In this document: positions 1 to 11,199 of the stretch, piece by piece
How positions within the stretch are numbered: the stretch's first letter is position 1
Layout: every line of letters begins with the position of its first letter
Assembly: GCA_034508935.3 (NCBI GenBank)
Contig: CM067443.1
Span: 130,156,142 to 130,220,141 of the forward strand
DNA: 64,000 nucleotides
From: Berghia stephanieae
Taxonomy: Eukaryota > Mollusca > Gastropoda > Nudibranchia > Aeolidiidae
Direction: 5' to 3'
Made by a program: the position numbers and the translations under genes
The notes under the pieces: model-generated
Database searches by the model: none
Told to the model about the DNA's origin: nothing
Seen by the model: the letters and a program-made list of their open reading frames with translations, nothing else

Positions 1-99
1 TAAGAATCAACCCAAAAATGTTGAATATTTTCGCGCGGGTTTTATATGTGGGACACCTTCGTCTGTAGGATAACCTTATTGCAGGAGTACGTTTGCATG

Positions 100-355
100 G
101 AAGTATTATATCATTATATTGATGCCGTTTCCAACATAAAAATTAAAGGTTTTAATTTCCTTTAGTAAAAAGAAAATTGCTTTTGTAATCATTCTTTTCA
201 ATAATCTTTTGAAAAAATATTTTTACCATGATTGCCGATGAGATACAATAGATAAGTAATGTGAATATATAATATAACCTACGTTAAGAAAAAGAGCAAA
301 ATGCAAAGAAGGATATGATGTTTTCTGTTTTCAGACAAATGGATTGTGCAGTAAA
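100..355 (+). repeat. Dispersed repeat, copy A (partner of 7732-8345)
   Basis: Several blocks match 7732-8345 in the same order and orientation: GAAAATTGCTTTTGT, CCATGATTGCCG followed by TGAGAT, and CAAAATGCAA followed by GAAGGAT and TGATGTTTTCTGT. Copy A is continuous. Copy B is split by a SINE, so copy A approximates the empty site. The family is unknown and no coding content is seen. Confidence 0.6.
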
Positions 356-618
356 TTTTTACACTGAAATTTCAAAAGTCCAACGAGCAGATGATGAATA
401 AACTCATTTTTATTGTTAAATAATGCAATATCAATTTGGAAAAAATAATCCCCCATTTCTATATTTTAGCTGTTCGATTTTAATTTCAATCGTAAAAAAA
501 TATATTATGCCCGAGATTAATATTATTCTCGGGGTATTAGGTTATATATCAGCTGTTGTTTTACAATATATTTATTGTCAATTATAGATATACAGTAACG
601 TCGTCTACATATTATTAT

Positions 619-625
<7 letters not shown>

Positions 626-684
<59 letters not shown>

Positions 685-721
685 GTGTGTGTGTGTGTGT
701 ATGTTTGTATGTATGTATGTA
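626..721. repeat. Compound microsatellite (TA)n-(TG)n-(TATG)n
   Basis: An alternating TA run passes into TG and then into ATGT units. It is ordinary simple sequence. Confidence 0.9.
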
Positions 722-1039
722 TAATGTTATACTAGTTTTACGAAAATATCTCCATAATGTAATCTACCAGGTGCGTGACAGTCTCGCCAGTCTAAAACCC
801 TATGAGGACCTCTTGGATGACTCTACATGGACCAACAACACTTGTCGAACCGGGATTTAGAATAATATTTGTTCTCTTAACTATATGCTTCTACATATGC
901 GAATTTATAAGTTAGATAATCCAAATTGTGACCACCCGCCCCAAAACAGTGTTACATCGGGGTGATTTAGATGATGCGAGTAGAGTTTATGGTCATAAAT
1001 AGGGTTCTTCATATGCTTTATTTAGTACAATAAATATAG

Positions 1040-1563
1040 TATGGTATATATAGATTTTACTACTCACGTTCAATTAGAAATAATACATTTATATTCCGAT
1101 TTGCCAAAACATGGAACAGTCTGAAATTTAAAACTAAAAATGCTAAAGATATCAATGAATTTAAAACTGCCCTTTTTGCTTTACAGTCGAATGCATAGTT
1201 ATAGTTTTGGAAGATGATAAATTTTTCCTTGTAAATCATCTCTCTGTTATGCATTGTATTAGATCTATGTTAGTTTACATATTATATTATATGATTTGTA
1301 AACATTTGAGTGTATTCCTCTTAGTTGGAGACCTATGCTTGTGTCTGGATGAGATTTTTAGATGATCTGAAACTAAGTACTTTGACGGTGTGCTCTTGGA
1401 ATCTACCTCTGTTCCCTATTTGAACCAATTCCCCTTTGTCTCACCTTTTCTTTTGTGCTTTAATTGTAATTTTAGAACTTTTTACTATCCCATTTTCTTC
1501 CTTTTTACTGGCGCTGATATGACCTTAATGTGTGGCAAGCGCCGTAAAACCCTTAAAAACAAA
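1040..1563 (+). mobile_element. 5'-truncated LINE: end of ORF2 plus 3' UTR
   Basis: The plus strand from about 1050 to 1194 reads as an open C-terminal tail: RSIRNNTFIFRFAKTWNSLK, then a stretch ending in EFKTALFALQSNA and a TAG stop. The aromatic/basic pattern around FAKTWNSL and the later FK..L resembles the C-terminal end of many non-LTR reverse transcriptases (family knowledge). After the stop comes a roughly 370-bp 3' UTR ending in GCGCCGTAAAACCCTTAAAA and an A/C-rich tail. This UTR is the same sequence as the 3' part of the 530-bp SINE family found about ten times here, and the match begins a few bases before the LINE stop codon. The insertion is truncated at its 5' side, with no upstream RT domain in place. 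The LINE clade cannot be assigned. Confidence 0.6.
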
Positions 1564-1846
1564 AACATTATTGCTTTAAAATACATATATGACGGAAATC
1601 TTCATATGTAACTAACAATAATGGATGTATTTAATTTGTTTTTATTTTCAATTTTCTTCTATGCTTTTATCTGTTACTCCCTTTTTGAAATTGTTATCTG
1701 CAATGTATAATGTCCTCGATAATACTAGTGTTATAAGGGCTTTTAAGGAACACTCGGTCCATTTTAAAGACCTAATTCTGATATTAGATCCTTCAGGATA
1801 TTATATAAAGAGGTAAAAGCTAAAAATAAATTCACATTTCTGATTA

Positions 1847-2085
1847 GGGGGCAGTGTGGCTCAACGGTACGTACGGTCTTTGCTTCGTACCCGAAAGGTA
1901 CCTAGTTCGATCACCCGCCGCTGTGCTGTGTGGCTTTTTAGCAAAGCACCTACCCCTAGCTCAATATGCGGCGCTGCACTGCTGCTGACGCCTTGGTTAG
2001 TCCAGTCTTTTCTTGGAATAGACCCGAGAGAAAAAATTTCCCGTATGGGATGAATAAAGGGAAATTTATTTATTTATTAATTTTT
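1847..2085 (+). mobile_element. tRNA-derived SINE
   Basis: The head has a tRNA-like RNA polymerase III promoter: an A-box-like TGGCTCAACGG near 1857 and a B-box-like AGTTCGATCAC near 1903. It is followed by an unrelated body containing AGCAAAGCACC and GGCGCTGCACTG, and ends at a GGGATGAATAAAGGG tail with ATTT units. The same head and body occur on the minus strand at 15921-16135 and 58085-58281, with a decayed copy at 17745-17895. No target duplication was resolved. Confidence 0.8.
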
Positions 2086-2089
2086 TAAA

Positions 2090-4045
2090 TTTTTAAAAAA
2101 TTTTTTGACTTCAAAAATGCTTTTTGGCATTTCATTTATCCCGACACATATATCTAATTCCGGTATGCAGCTATAGTGTCTTAATTTGTTATCTTAGATT
2201 TACAATGCAGTACGCATTCCCCGTCCTCGTATTCCTTGTTTTCACGCATTGCTCGTATAAATCTTAATATCTGAAATTTATAAATTTCAATATTTTCTTT
2301 GTACAAATTCACGTATTCCTCTTTTTCACGGATTCCTTCGTCTCAAATGTTTTGTCCGAGCAAGGTTGCGGAATACGTGCTGCACTTTATCTGATAGTTA
2401 TGCTTTCGTGTACGTGTGTAAGATTCCAGTCATTCAGTAATGTCAGATTGGCTTAATGATGCCTTTGGTTACCTAACCCTTTAATGGTAGTTGATGAGTT
2501 CCATGTCAGAATCTAAGCGCAGCATGATTATTTCAGTTTTTAAATATATATGATATACTTACACATTCTTCTTAGCAACACATTGTTACCTATATTTGAC
2601 GAGCTAAAGCCCCTCTCCCCTTCACCTGCCCCCCCCCCCCCCCTACCTACATAATTTGATTTCATTATATGAATGATTGTTTATTCTGTCGTCCGTATCC
2701 GAGTGTTTTGTCTGTCCCCTAATGAATGCCATAAGTAGATATGTCGTATTATTGTATTGTTTTACTTCATGAGCCATAATGTTTACTCATTATATTATCG
2801 TTACAACGATTGTTCTGTGGTTTCAATCTAAAAATTAATGAAAAGTAAACAAGGCGTTTTAATGACCTAGCACCTTCGACTGCGAGTCTGATGATCGGAC
2901 TTGTTATGGCTTGATTGCTGTAATAAGAAATAAAACTCTCAACAACAACAAAAAAAGATCGTTATTATCACAATATCACATGAAGCCATTATTGCCTTTA
3001 ATTGTCATACTTGTTTATTGGCGTTAAATACAGAGTTTGTTTGTTTTTGTTTTTATTTTGTTTTGGTTTGTTTTGTTTTGTTTTTTTTTTAGGTGGGGAG
3101 GACAAATTTGCCCAAATTTGGATTTTCTCTTTTAGATTCTTATTTTCTTGCCATAGTACAGTGAATTGTTTAAAATAGCCTTTCTTCAGCTCACATGTAA
3201 ACATATTTCTAAAGTAAACGATAGTACATCGATTCTAAAACCTCTCTTTTAACTTTATAACTTTATTATAACTTTATTTGAAACAACGGCTCGAAATTGC
3301 AAACCACAAATCGATAATTCTCTTGATCTTATGTTTGTCACCTGTGGTGTATCTGTATTTCGTTGATGTATTTTTAAAAATCCAATAAATAAAATATCGA
3401 TTAATACACAAATATTGATTGATAAGTCAGTGACTTACATCCGGTTATCAATACACCAGACTTGTATATAGAATGTATATGTAGGTATATTTAACCAAAT
3501 ACTCTAAGATTAAGATGCTATATATATCAAACTTATATGATTTTTCTTATCCTCTATTTTAGTCGTAACCATCTTGTGTACTATTAATCATTATTAACCA
3601 TCTCCTTACCAAGAACAGGAAAATCGTCACATCTGTTACTTACGATACAGCCAACAGTTTTCTCATTTAGGTTTTTTTTTGTACACAGCAATTATTGAAG
3701 AAATATTATTTTGGGGATTTTTTTGTTTTGGTTAAGTTGGGGTTGTTTTGTTAATTTTTTTTTTTGTTTATTGGTTTTTTTTTTTTTTTTTTTTTTTGGT
3801 TTTTTTTTTTTTTTTTTTTGGGGTGGGGGGGGGGGGGGGGTCTGGAAAATGATCAGTAGGGAGAGAGTTAAATTGTAATCTATATTATTATAAATATCAT
3901 ATCAAATTATTACAATAGTTATTTATTATAATTGCTTCGTGTAATTGAATGTATGTAATTGTCTTTTGTATATCTCTCCTGGAAATTGTCATTTTTTTTG
4001 TCTTTAAATACGCCATATATACTTATTTACATATGCCATACTGTG
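2090..4045. other. Non-coding, low-complexity stretch
   Basis: AT-rich sequence with a poly-C run (about 2628-2643), a T/G-rich run (about 3040-3095), and a long poly-T then poly-G tract (about 3660-3840). No gene, tRNA or recognisable element was seen. The short open frames are explained by base composition. Confidence 0.6.
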
Positions 4046-4051
4046 AAATCC

Positions 4052-4595
4052 CTGGGTGGGGTTCCCGACCTCACATAGTGGGCAGGGAGGTACTTGCTGT
4101 GTCTTCTATCCCCCTCATTCTGTTTTCCAACATGCTTTCTCTCTTTGTCTTGGGATGATATTACTTAGTTTTGTCCTGATGCTAGCCGGAGTCCATGGCT
4201 GGGAGGGAAACAGTCGAATGTATAGTTATAGTTTTGGTAGATGTATTTTTTTCCTTGTAAATCATCTTTCTGTTATGTAGGTACTGTTTTTGTGTGTGTC
4301 TTTTTTTAAACATATGATTTGTAAACATTTGACGGTATTCCTCTTAGTGGGATCCTTGCTGGTGTCTGGATGAGACTTCAAGGTGATCTTAAACTGAGTA
4401 CATTGACGGTATGCTCTTGGAACCTACGCCTGTTCCCATTTGAACTAATTCCCCTTTGTCATACTTTTACTTGGATGCTTTGATTGTAATTCTAGAACTT
4501 TTTACTATCCCATTTTCTTCCTTTTTACTAGCGCTCATCTGACCTTAATGACTTCCAAGCGCCGCAAAACCCTTAAAATCAAACAAACAAAAGAA
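4052..4595 (+). mobile_element. Tail-sharing SINE, full length
   Basis: It starts CTGGGTGGGGTTCC and contains the family's hairpin zone (an imperfect form of ACCTCCC...GGGAGGT). It continues through the GTAAATCATCTTTCTGTTATG segment and ends with the GCGC...GCCGC stem, AAAACCCTTAAAA and an A/C-rich tail. Imperfect flanking repeats (CTGTGAAATCC at about 4041 and GTGTGAAATAC at about 4599) look like a worn target-site duplication. It is non-coding. Confidence 0.8.
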
Positions 4596-4951
4596 ACAGT
4601 GTGAAATACTGACATATAATAAATCAGATTTGTTTGTGAATTGAAAGAAGATAATGGATTGGTCAAAGTTAAACACGCCATCATGTTTGCTTTAACACAA
4701 TGTTACTGTACTCTGACCCCCCCCCCAAAAAAAAAAAAAAAAAACAAAAAAAAAAAAAAAAACCCAAAATAAAAACAAAAACAAAACAAAAACAAACAAA
4801 CAAACAAAAAAAAATACAACACCCTGGGATCCATTAGAAAACTTTCCAACCACAGAAGAATGGGTAAATGAGACCGACTTTTTGCACCATAATTACATAC
4901 ATTATAGTAATTAAATATTTAAAAATAATCGATCACAGAATCCACTGATAT

Positions 4952-5478
4952 CTGGGTGGGGTTCCTGACCTCCCATAGTGGGCAGGGAGGTACGTACTGT
5001 GTCTTCTATCCCCTGTATGGTTTTCCAACTTGCTTTCTGCCTTTGTCTTGGAATGAGATTACATGATTTTGTCCTGGCTCTGGCCAGGATACCCTGACTG
5101 AGAGGGAAAGAGTCAAATGTATAGTTAGTTTTGGGAGATGATATTTGTTTCCTTGTAAATCATCTCTGTTATGCACCGTATTATGTTTTGTATACATATT
5201 ATATAAGATTTGTAAACATTTGAGTGTGTTCCTCTTAGTGGGGACCTATGCTTGTGTCTGGATGAGACTTTTAGGTGATCTCAAACTAAGTAGTTGATAG
5301 TGTGCTCTTGGAATCTACATGTTCCCTATTTGAACCAATTCCCCTTTGTCTTCCCTTTTCTTGGGTGCTTCAATTGTCATTCTAGAACATTTTACTTTCC
5401 CATTTTCTTCCTTTTTACTGGCGCTGATATGACCTAAATGTGTTACAAGCGCCGTAAAACCCTTAAAAACAAACAAAC
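4952..5478 (+). mobile_element. Tail-sharing SINE with exact 13-bp target duplication
   Basis: This is a full-length copy of about 527 bp running from CTGGGTGGGG to an AAACAAACA tail. The perfect duplication AATCCACTGATAT flanks it at 4939-4951 and 5479-5491. Lack of terminal inverted repeats, a defined 5' end, an A-rich tail and a 13-bp duplication fit target-primed reverse transcription. This copy defines the element's ends for the whole window. Confidence 0.9.
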
Positions 5479-5491
5479 AATCCACTGATAT

Positions 5492-6150
5492 AACTGAAAC
5501 CACGGAATTCCGCGGTTTCGCGGAAAACGTATATCCCTGAACACATATTTTAAATTTTGGCCAACACTTATTCCTTGTTGGATTTGTTTTCCAGAGTACT
5601 GCAGAATGACGGTTAATATACATTAGGCACAAATCAAACTCAAAAGAATACAGTCTGTTTTGCTTTTTTTGTTTGTTTGTTTTTTTTTTTGTGGTGTACG
5701 TTATCATTATCATTTTGATAAACATAAAAATATTTTTTTAATAAAACAAAATAAAAAACTTTACAAAGCAAAAAAAATCAAAAGAATAGAAGAAAAATGT
5801 TTCTTTATTTAGCCGGATAATGAATAGTTTGTATCTATATATTTTTTCTCCTTTTTTGTGTTTGTTTTGAATTTCATTTTACAGAGAATATTTATAGTGC
5901 TGATTTTCATTGAAAGCTTTTGCACTAGATATATCAATATTAAATTGACCATACTTACCAATTTCGATTATAAGAATCAAAATGTGACTACCCTCTCGAG
6001 GCGGTATTATGTTGGGGTGATGTAGATGCTAAGTAATCGAAAATATGAAACGTGTGTATTACATAGAAGACAATAGGAGTTATTATGTCTTAAATAAATT
6101 AACAAAACCTAACATCTTACACTTCTGATCATTTCAATATTATTTTCACT
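5492..6150. other. Non-coding AT-rich stretch
   Basis: No gene or complete element was found. The segment at 5985-6040 matches 925-980 at low identity, indicating an old dispersed repeat. Confidence 0.5.
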
Positions 6151-6154
6151 CTTC

Positions 6155-7352
6155 GTAATCAGGCTTACCCTGGTGGCAGCAGATTCTAATGGCATCCACT
6201 ACCATCACTCTGTTACCCGGGTTTCCATATAGTTCGCAAGACCTTATGTCGGATAACCGCCGCCCATAGCCAAACTGCTCTAAGGAAAGAAAAGCTTCGC
6301 AGCCAGGCTTAGTCTCAAGCGACTAATCCCACAACTGCCGCCTTACAACACCTGGATAGAATACGTGGTCTTCTGCGATCCTGGAAGCAGAGCCCGCCTG
6401 TCCCTGCATCAGTCCCCAGGTGGGATGCGAGGACTCAACCACCAACCACGTCAGCGATTGGAACCCTGCGCGTTTACGCGGCGGGGGTCGTCTGGGTCCA
6501 ATTACTCCTATCTGCCAGGAGTTTCCTCCTACCTACCAGGAGGTTCAGTTCCCACTCCGGCTACACCGTTGGCCCGATCTGCGGGCACCTCCCACCCTCA
6601 TAGGAGATGCCAAGTTCTCACATCTGGGCTTCGTACATCTCCTACCTGCTAGGTTTTGCCAAGTACCCACGATTGAGCCCCGTATGCCTCCCCGCGGCTG
6701 GGAGGTGACGCGCGAGATCGTCCCTTCGGGTCATTGATTCCCCAACCATGACCCTTTCAGTACAGCCATTTGGAAAACGTACTCTCTGCCCCCACAGGAG
6801 CCGTATCTCCAGCACGTCCTGGCCCTCAAAGCCAGAGCTTCACGTACGTAGCCGCCGCCCTCGCCTTGCAGCTGGGCATGCGTGCCATTGGTTCGCTTTA
6901 CCGCTTTAGGTTGGGGCCGCAAGGGGGTGGGTAACAGAATGGAGGGGGTGTCCGGCTAGCGGTGGCTAGCCAGACTAACCGGCGAGAGGTGGCTAGCCAG
7001 CCGTGGGTGTCCGACGGGTGACGCCATAAAAACGGCCCATCGAACGTGTTCGGTAGGTGACGCCATGAAAACGGCCTACCGAACGAATGCCCGGGATAGG
7101 GGTATTCCTATTCGGGCGCCTGGTTGAATCACATTCAGTTCGCGCTTCCCACGTCAGGCCGTCGTTAGGCGCCTGAAATTAGCTGGTTTCTCCGGGATGG
7201 TCTCGTGACGGTACACCGGTCCACCTCTTGCTCTAGGTCAGCACTTAAGCGCCCCTGTCAGTGTATGATACATACGTCAAGGCAGTGATTCATAAGGGGC
7301 GACCCTGGTGGCACAATATCGTTTTGAGACAGCCGAGCGCCGTGAAACCATA
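6155..7352. other. GC-rich island, unclassified repeat-like unit
   Basis: This stretch of about 1.2 kb is sharply more GC-rich than its flanks. It begins near CTTACCCTGGTGGCAGC and ends near ACCCTGGTGGCACA followed by GCCGAGCGCCGTGAAACC and an A-rich run, so ACCCTGGTGGCA occurs at both ends in the same orientation. Between about 6960 and 7090 there are GGTGGCTAGCCAG repeats and two near-identical units containing GGTGACGCCAT and AAAACGGCC. The unit TTCGGTAGG...CCTACCGAA can fold. All frames are short and broken. The A-rich end suggests a retrotransposed unit or LINE 5'/3' non-coding region, but the family is not recognised. Confidence 0.4.
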
Positions 7353-7731
7353 AAAAAAACATTAGGGAAGTAAAGTGTGACGTCACACCTATTTTTCCAG
7401 TTCCAAAATCATTAAAAGTGTGCTGGTAACCAGTCCTTTGGAAGAGTAATTATGAATAGGTTTCATATTGAATCATAAAGTGGCATAACTATTTTAGTAG
7501 CAGAATATATAGGCGGGTTCTTGGGATAACAGGACGTAAAAGAACGAAGATGGATTATCTTTATTGACTATCAGCATGTATTTAGACAAGAAAATAATAA
7601 GCCATCACTCTGAAACAAAAAGATCAATTACACAAGGTATATATTCAGTCCACTAGAAGACTGGTTTTACAATTCTAATGAGATTGGAACCAGCTTTTTG
7701 ACATCACACTTTTGTTCCCTATAGTGAATCT
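7353..7731. other. Non-coding stretch
   Basis: AT-rich sequence with nothing recognised. Confidence 0.4.
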
Positions 7732-8345
7732 ACATGGGAGAATTATATCATGATGCCTTTTCCAATAGAAAATTGCTTTTGTCATTCTGGGTGGGGTTCC
7801 TGACCTCCAATAGTGGACACGGAGGTACTTACTGTGTCTTCTATCCCCCTATATCTGTTTTCCAACTTGCTTTCTGTCTTTGTCTTGGAATGAGATTACT
7901 TAGTTGTGTCCTAGCACCGGCCGGTTGGCCTTACTGAGAGTGAGAGGGAAACAGTTAAATGCTATAGTTATTGTTTTGGGAGATGATATTTTTTTCCTTG
8001 TAAATCATCTCTCTGTTATATATTATTATATTTGTTATTTTTGATGTATAATGAAATGTAAGCATTTGAGCGTATTCCTCTTTGTTGGATCTTGTGCTTG
8101 TGTCTGGGTGAGACTTATAGGTGATCCCAGACTAAGTACATTGATGGTATGCTCTTGGAATCCACATCTGATCCCTATTTGTTCCCTCTATGGGAGGTCA
8201 GGAACCCCACCCAGTGAAAAGCCATGATTGCCGGTGAGATAAAAATGGATACAATGGGTTATAATATGAATATCCTGACGGATTACGTGAAGAAGAAGAC
8301 CAAAATGCAAGGAAGGATTTGATGTTTTCTGTGTACAGGTGAATG
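7732..8345 (+). repeat. Dispersed repeat, copy B, split by a SINE
   Basis: The two halves (7732-7786 and 8215-8345) match 100-355 in the same order. The gap is exactly the SINE-derived insertion at 7787-8214. Confidence 0.6.
7787..8214 (+). mobile_element. Rearranged SINE with inverted head at both ends
   Basis: It starts with the normal family head CTGGGTGGGGTTCCTGACC and runs in plus orientation to about 8180. It then ends with about 30 bp of the same head inverted (GGTCAGGAACCCCACCCAG), replacing the usual 3' tail. The result has about 30-bp terminal inverted repeats although the family normally has none. Twin priming or recombination between oppositely oriented copies could explain it. 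No clear target duplication was seen. Confidence 0.7.
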
Positions 8346-8575
8346 GATGGGTGATGATGATGATGATAATAATTCCTTGAAGTCCCAGGTTTGATAATGT
8401 AAAGGAAGTCTCAGGTTTGAGAGGATTTTGAAAAAATGAGGGTTATTTTAATCCATCGATAGTTGTAAGGGACTGTTCACTTATTACGTCATAACAAATT
8501 AGCCCTTTCGACCCCTTCCTCTCCTGCTCCCCTGTCATCACTGACCTGAAGACAGTTATGTGGGATATTAATGTG

Positions 8576-8923
<348 letters not shown>

Positions 8924-8926
8924 TAT

Positions 8927-9240
8927 CAGGGGTGAGAATGGCTGATCACTAAAAAGGGGGACATTTTTCAACGATTAGATCAAGAAGCATCCATGCAAAA
9001 ATAACCTATAAATTTAAATTTCATTAAAAGTTATTGTGATGCAATCCAAAATGTGTCTCCCAGCAATTTCTGACATCACTCGGAGGAATTTCAAAAACTG
9101 AAAGTGTAATTATAACATGGTGGTTGTAGTAATGGTAGTGGTAGGGATAATGATGTGGTGGTGGTTGTAGTAGTTGTGGTAAGGATGATGATGTGATGAT
9201 GGTTGTAGTATTAGTAGTAGTCGCCACATACATCTCCCGT
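8927..9240 (+). mobile_element. CAGGG-family element, 5' end fragment
   Basis: It begins CAGGGGTGAGAATGGCTGATC and follows the family's 5' region (ACCTATAAATTT, CAATTTCTGACATCACTCGG, GAAAGTGTAATTA) into the GTGGTGGTTGTAGTAG minisatellite. The matching 3' end is not found near by. The element may be truncated, or interrupted by the SINEs downstream, with remnants of its minisatellite at 9470-9850 and 11040-11190. Confidence 0.6.
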
Positions 9241-9469
9241 ATTCACAGATTCACTAATGCCTACATCCCATTGTTTCAAGTTGACCAGAGACGCCAACTT
9301 AAAATTTGGCTCACGTAAATTTCAGAAACAATTCCGAACAATTTCAATGCTTAAACAGGAATTTCTGCAAACAAAATATAATCTATTGAGATCTATAATC
9401 ATCCTAATACCCCTTGTTTCAAATCAAGTAAAGTTCCAAAACCAATTTATGACGTATAAAATATTAAAA

Positions 9470-9850
9470 TGAATGGTAGGTGTGGTGCTAATAATGATAT
9501 GATGGTGGCTGTTGTAGTGGTGGCAGTAATGATAATGTATGTGGTTGTGGTGGTTGCAGAAGTGGTGGTGGTGATATTGTTGTGTTGGAGGAGGTTGTAG
9601 CAGTGGTGGTAAGGATGTGGTAGTGATTGGTGTTTTAATGGTGATAGTGTTGTGATGATGTCGTAGTGGTGGTGACAATGGTGGTGATGATGATGATGAT
9701 GTGATGGAGGTGGTTGTAGTAATGGTGGTGCTTCATGAAATGATGGTGTGGCGATGGTGGTGGTTGTAGTAGTAGTGGCAGTGATGATGATGATGATAGT
9801 GGTGGTGGTGGTGGTGGTGGTGATAAGGTGTGTACTTGAAGGTGAAAAGA
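9470..9850 (+). repeat. GTGGTGGTTGTAG / GATGATG minisatellite
   Basis: Degenerate units built from GATGATGATGTGGTGG and TTGTAGTAG trinucleotides. The same type of array is the core of the CAGGG elements, so this is probably a detached piece of one. The His/Thr-rich frames on the opposite strand are artefacts. Confidence 0.7.
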
Positions 9851-9953
9851 GAGAATGATGGCTGATGTGAAAAGGATATGATCCACTTTATAGATTTAGG
9901 TTTGTCTGACAGAAGGAAAGATAGTTGTGTGTGTGTGTGTGTGTGTGTGTGTT

Positions 9954-10405
9954 GTTTTTGTTTGTTTTTAAGGGTTTACGTAAAAAGTTCTAGAATTACA
10001 ATTAAAGCACCCAAGAAAAAGTATGACATAGGGGAACGTAACAAAAAGGGATCAGATGTAGATTCCAAGAGCATACCACCAATGTACATAGTTTGAGATC
10101 ACCTATAAGTCTCATCCGGGCACAAAGAGGAATACACTCAAATGCTTACATTATACATTCAAAATAACAAATATAATAATACAAAACAGAGAGGTGATTT
10201 ACAAGGAAAAAAATATATTCTCCCAAAACAATAACTGTACATTTGACTGTTTACCTTCCAGTTAGGACTCTGGCCAGGGCCAGGACAAAACCAAGTAATC
10301 TCATTCCAAGACAAAGACAGAAAGCATTTGGCAAACAGATATAAGGGGATAGAAGACATAGTATGTACCCCTTGCCCACTATTGGAGGTCAGGAACCCCA
10401 CCCAG
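9954..10405 (-). mobile_element. Tail-sharing SINE inserted in a GT microsatellite
   Basis: A minus-strand copy: its tail lies at 9954 (TTTTTAAGGG...) and its head at 10405 (...GGAACCCCACCCAG reversed). GT runs abut both sides, as expected for insertion into a (GT)n array, with the duplication hidden in the repeat. A few internal gaps are present relative to 4952-5478. Confidence 0.8.
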
Positions 10406-10439
10406 GTGTGTGTGTGTGTGGCGCGTGTGTGTATGTGTG

Positions 10440-10442
10440 AGT

Positions 10443-10478
<36 letters not shown>

Positions 10479-10481
10479 AAT

Positions 10482-10542
<61 letters not shown>
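10440..10542. repeat. (GA)n microsatellite
   Basis: A long GA run with a few AAAG and ACAG interruptions. Confidence 0.9.
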
Positions 10543-10545
<3 letters not shown>

Positions 10546-10689
10546 CAAAGTGAATGTAGTGATGAGAACAGAAAGATGAACGTGAAAAATCAACGAGACT
10601 TAATAACTGAGTGAACTTTATTGATTTGTGTGTGCACGTGTATATGTTTGTAGGTCATTTCAGCGGCATTTAAAACATATATGGGGCTG

Positions 10690-11015
10690 TAAAAAAATAT
10701 AGATTTAAGTAAGATTAAAAGCACCGGAGAAAAAGGTTCAAATTTAGGGCTCACAAACGGACTCCAAGATCAAACTATCAATGTAGTAAGTTTGAGGTCA
10801 CCTAAAAGTCTTACCAAGACAAGCACAGAATCCTTGTGAGATAAATACAAAATTTAAAACAACAAATCTAACGTCACATAAAAGAGAGATGATATACGAG
10901 GACAAACATATCATCTCCCAAAAACTACTATACATTTAATTGTTTCCCTCCCTGCCAATGAATCCGGCCAGAAAAAAGGATCAGGCCAAGACAAAGGCAG
11001 AAAGCAACTCTGATC
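10690..11015 (-). mobile_element. Diverged tail-sharing SINE fragment
   Basis: It keeps the order of family blocks on the minus strand (GTTTGAGGTCACCTAAAAGTC, AGAGAGATGAT...TCATCTCCCA, ATTTAATTGTTTCCCTCC) with many changes. It is older than the neighbouring copies. Confidence 0.6.
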
Positions 11016-11199
11016 CATGAAAGTCAAAAGATTCCACCAGGAAGATGATGTGATAGTGGTGCTTGCACTAGAGGTGGTACTGATTACAATGAGGGCAGTG
11101 GTGATGTAGTTGTGGAGATGGTGTTACTGATGATGATGTGATAGTTGCTGTCGTAGTGGTGGTAGTTGTGGTAGAGATGGTGATGATGTCATGATGGTT

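Larger units (their letters stand above)
1..1035. other. Non-coding AT-rich start of window
   Basis: No credible coding sequence is visible. The stretch contains one copy of a dispersed repeat (100-355) and a microsatellite (626-721), both listed separately. A short segment around 925-980 (GTGACCACCC ... GGGTGATTTAGATG) recurs in diverged form near 5985-6040, so part of this stretch is repetitive DNA of unknown class. Confidence 0.5.

Noticed and set aside
3949-5725. Open frames of 60-136 codons in the first repeats
   Set aside because: They lie within SINE copies and recur as similar peptides wherever the SINE is in that orientation, so they are repeat shadows.
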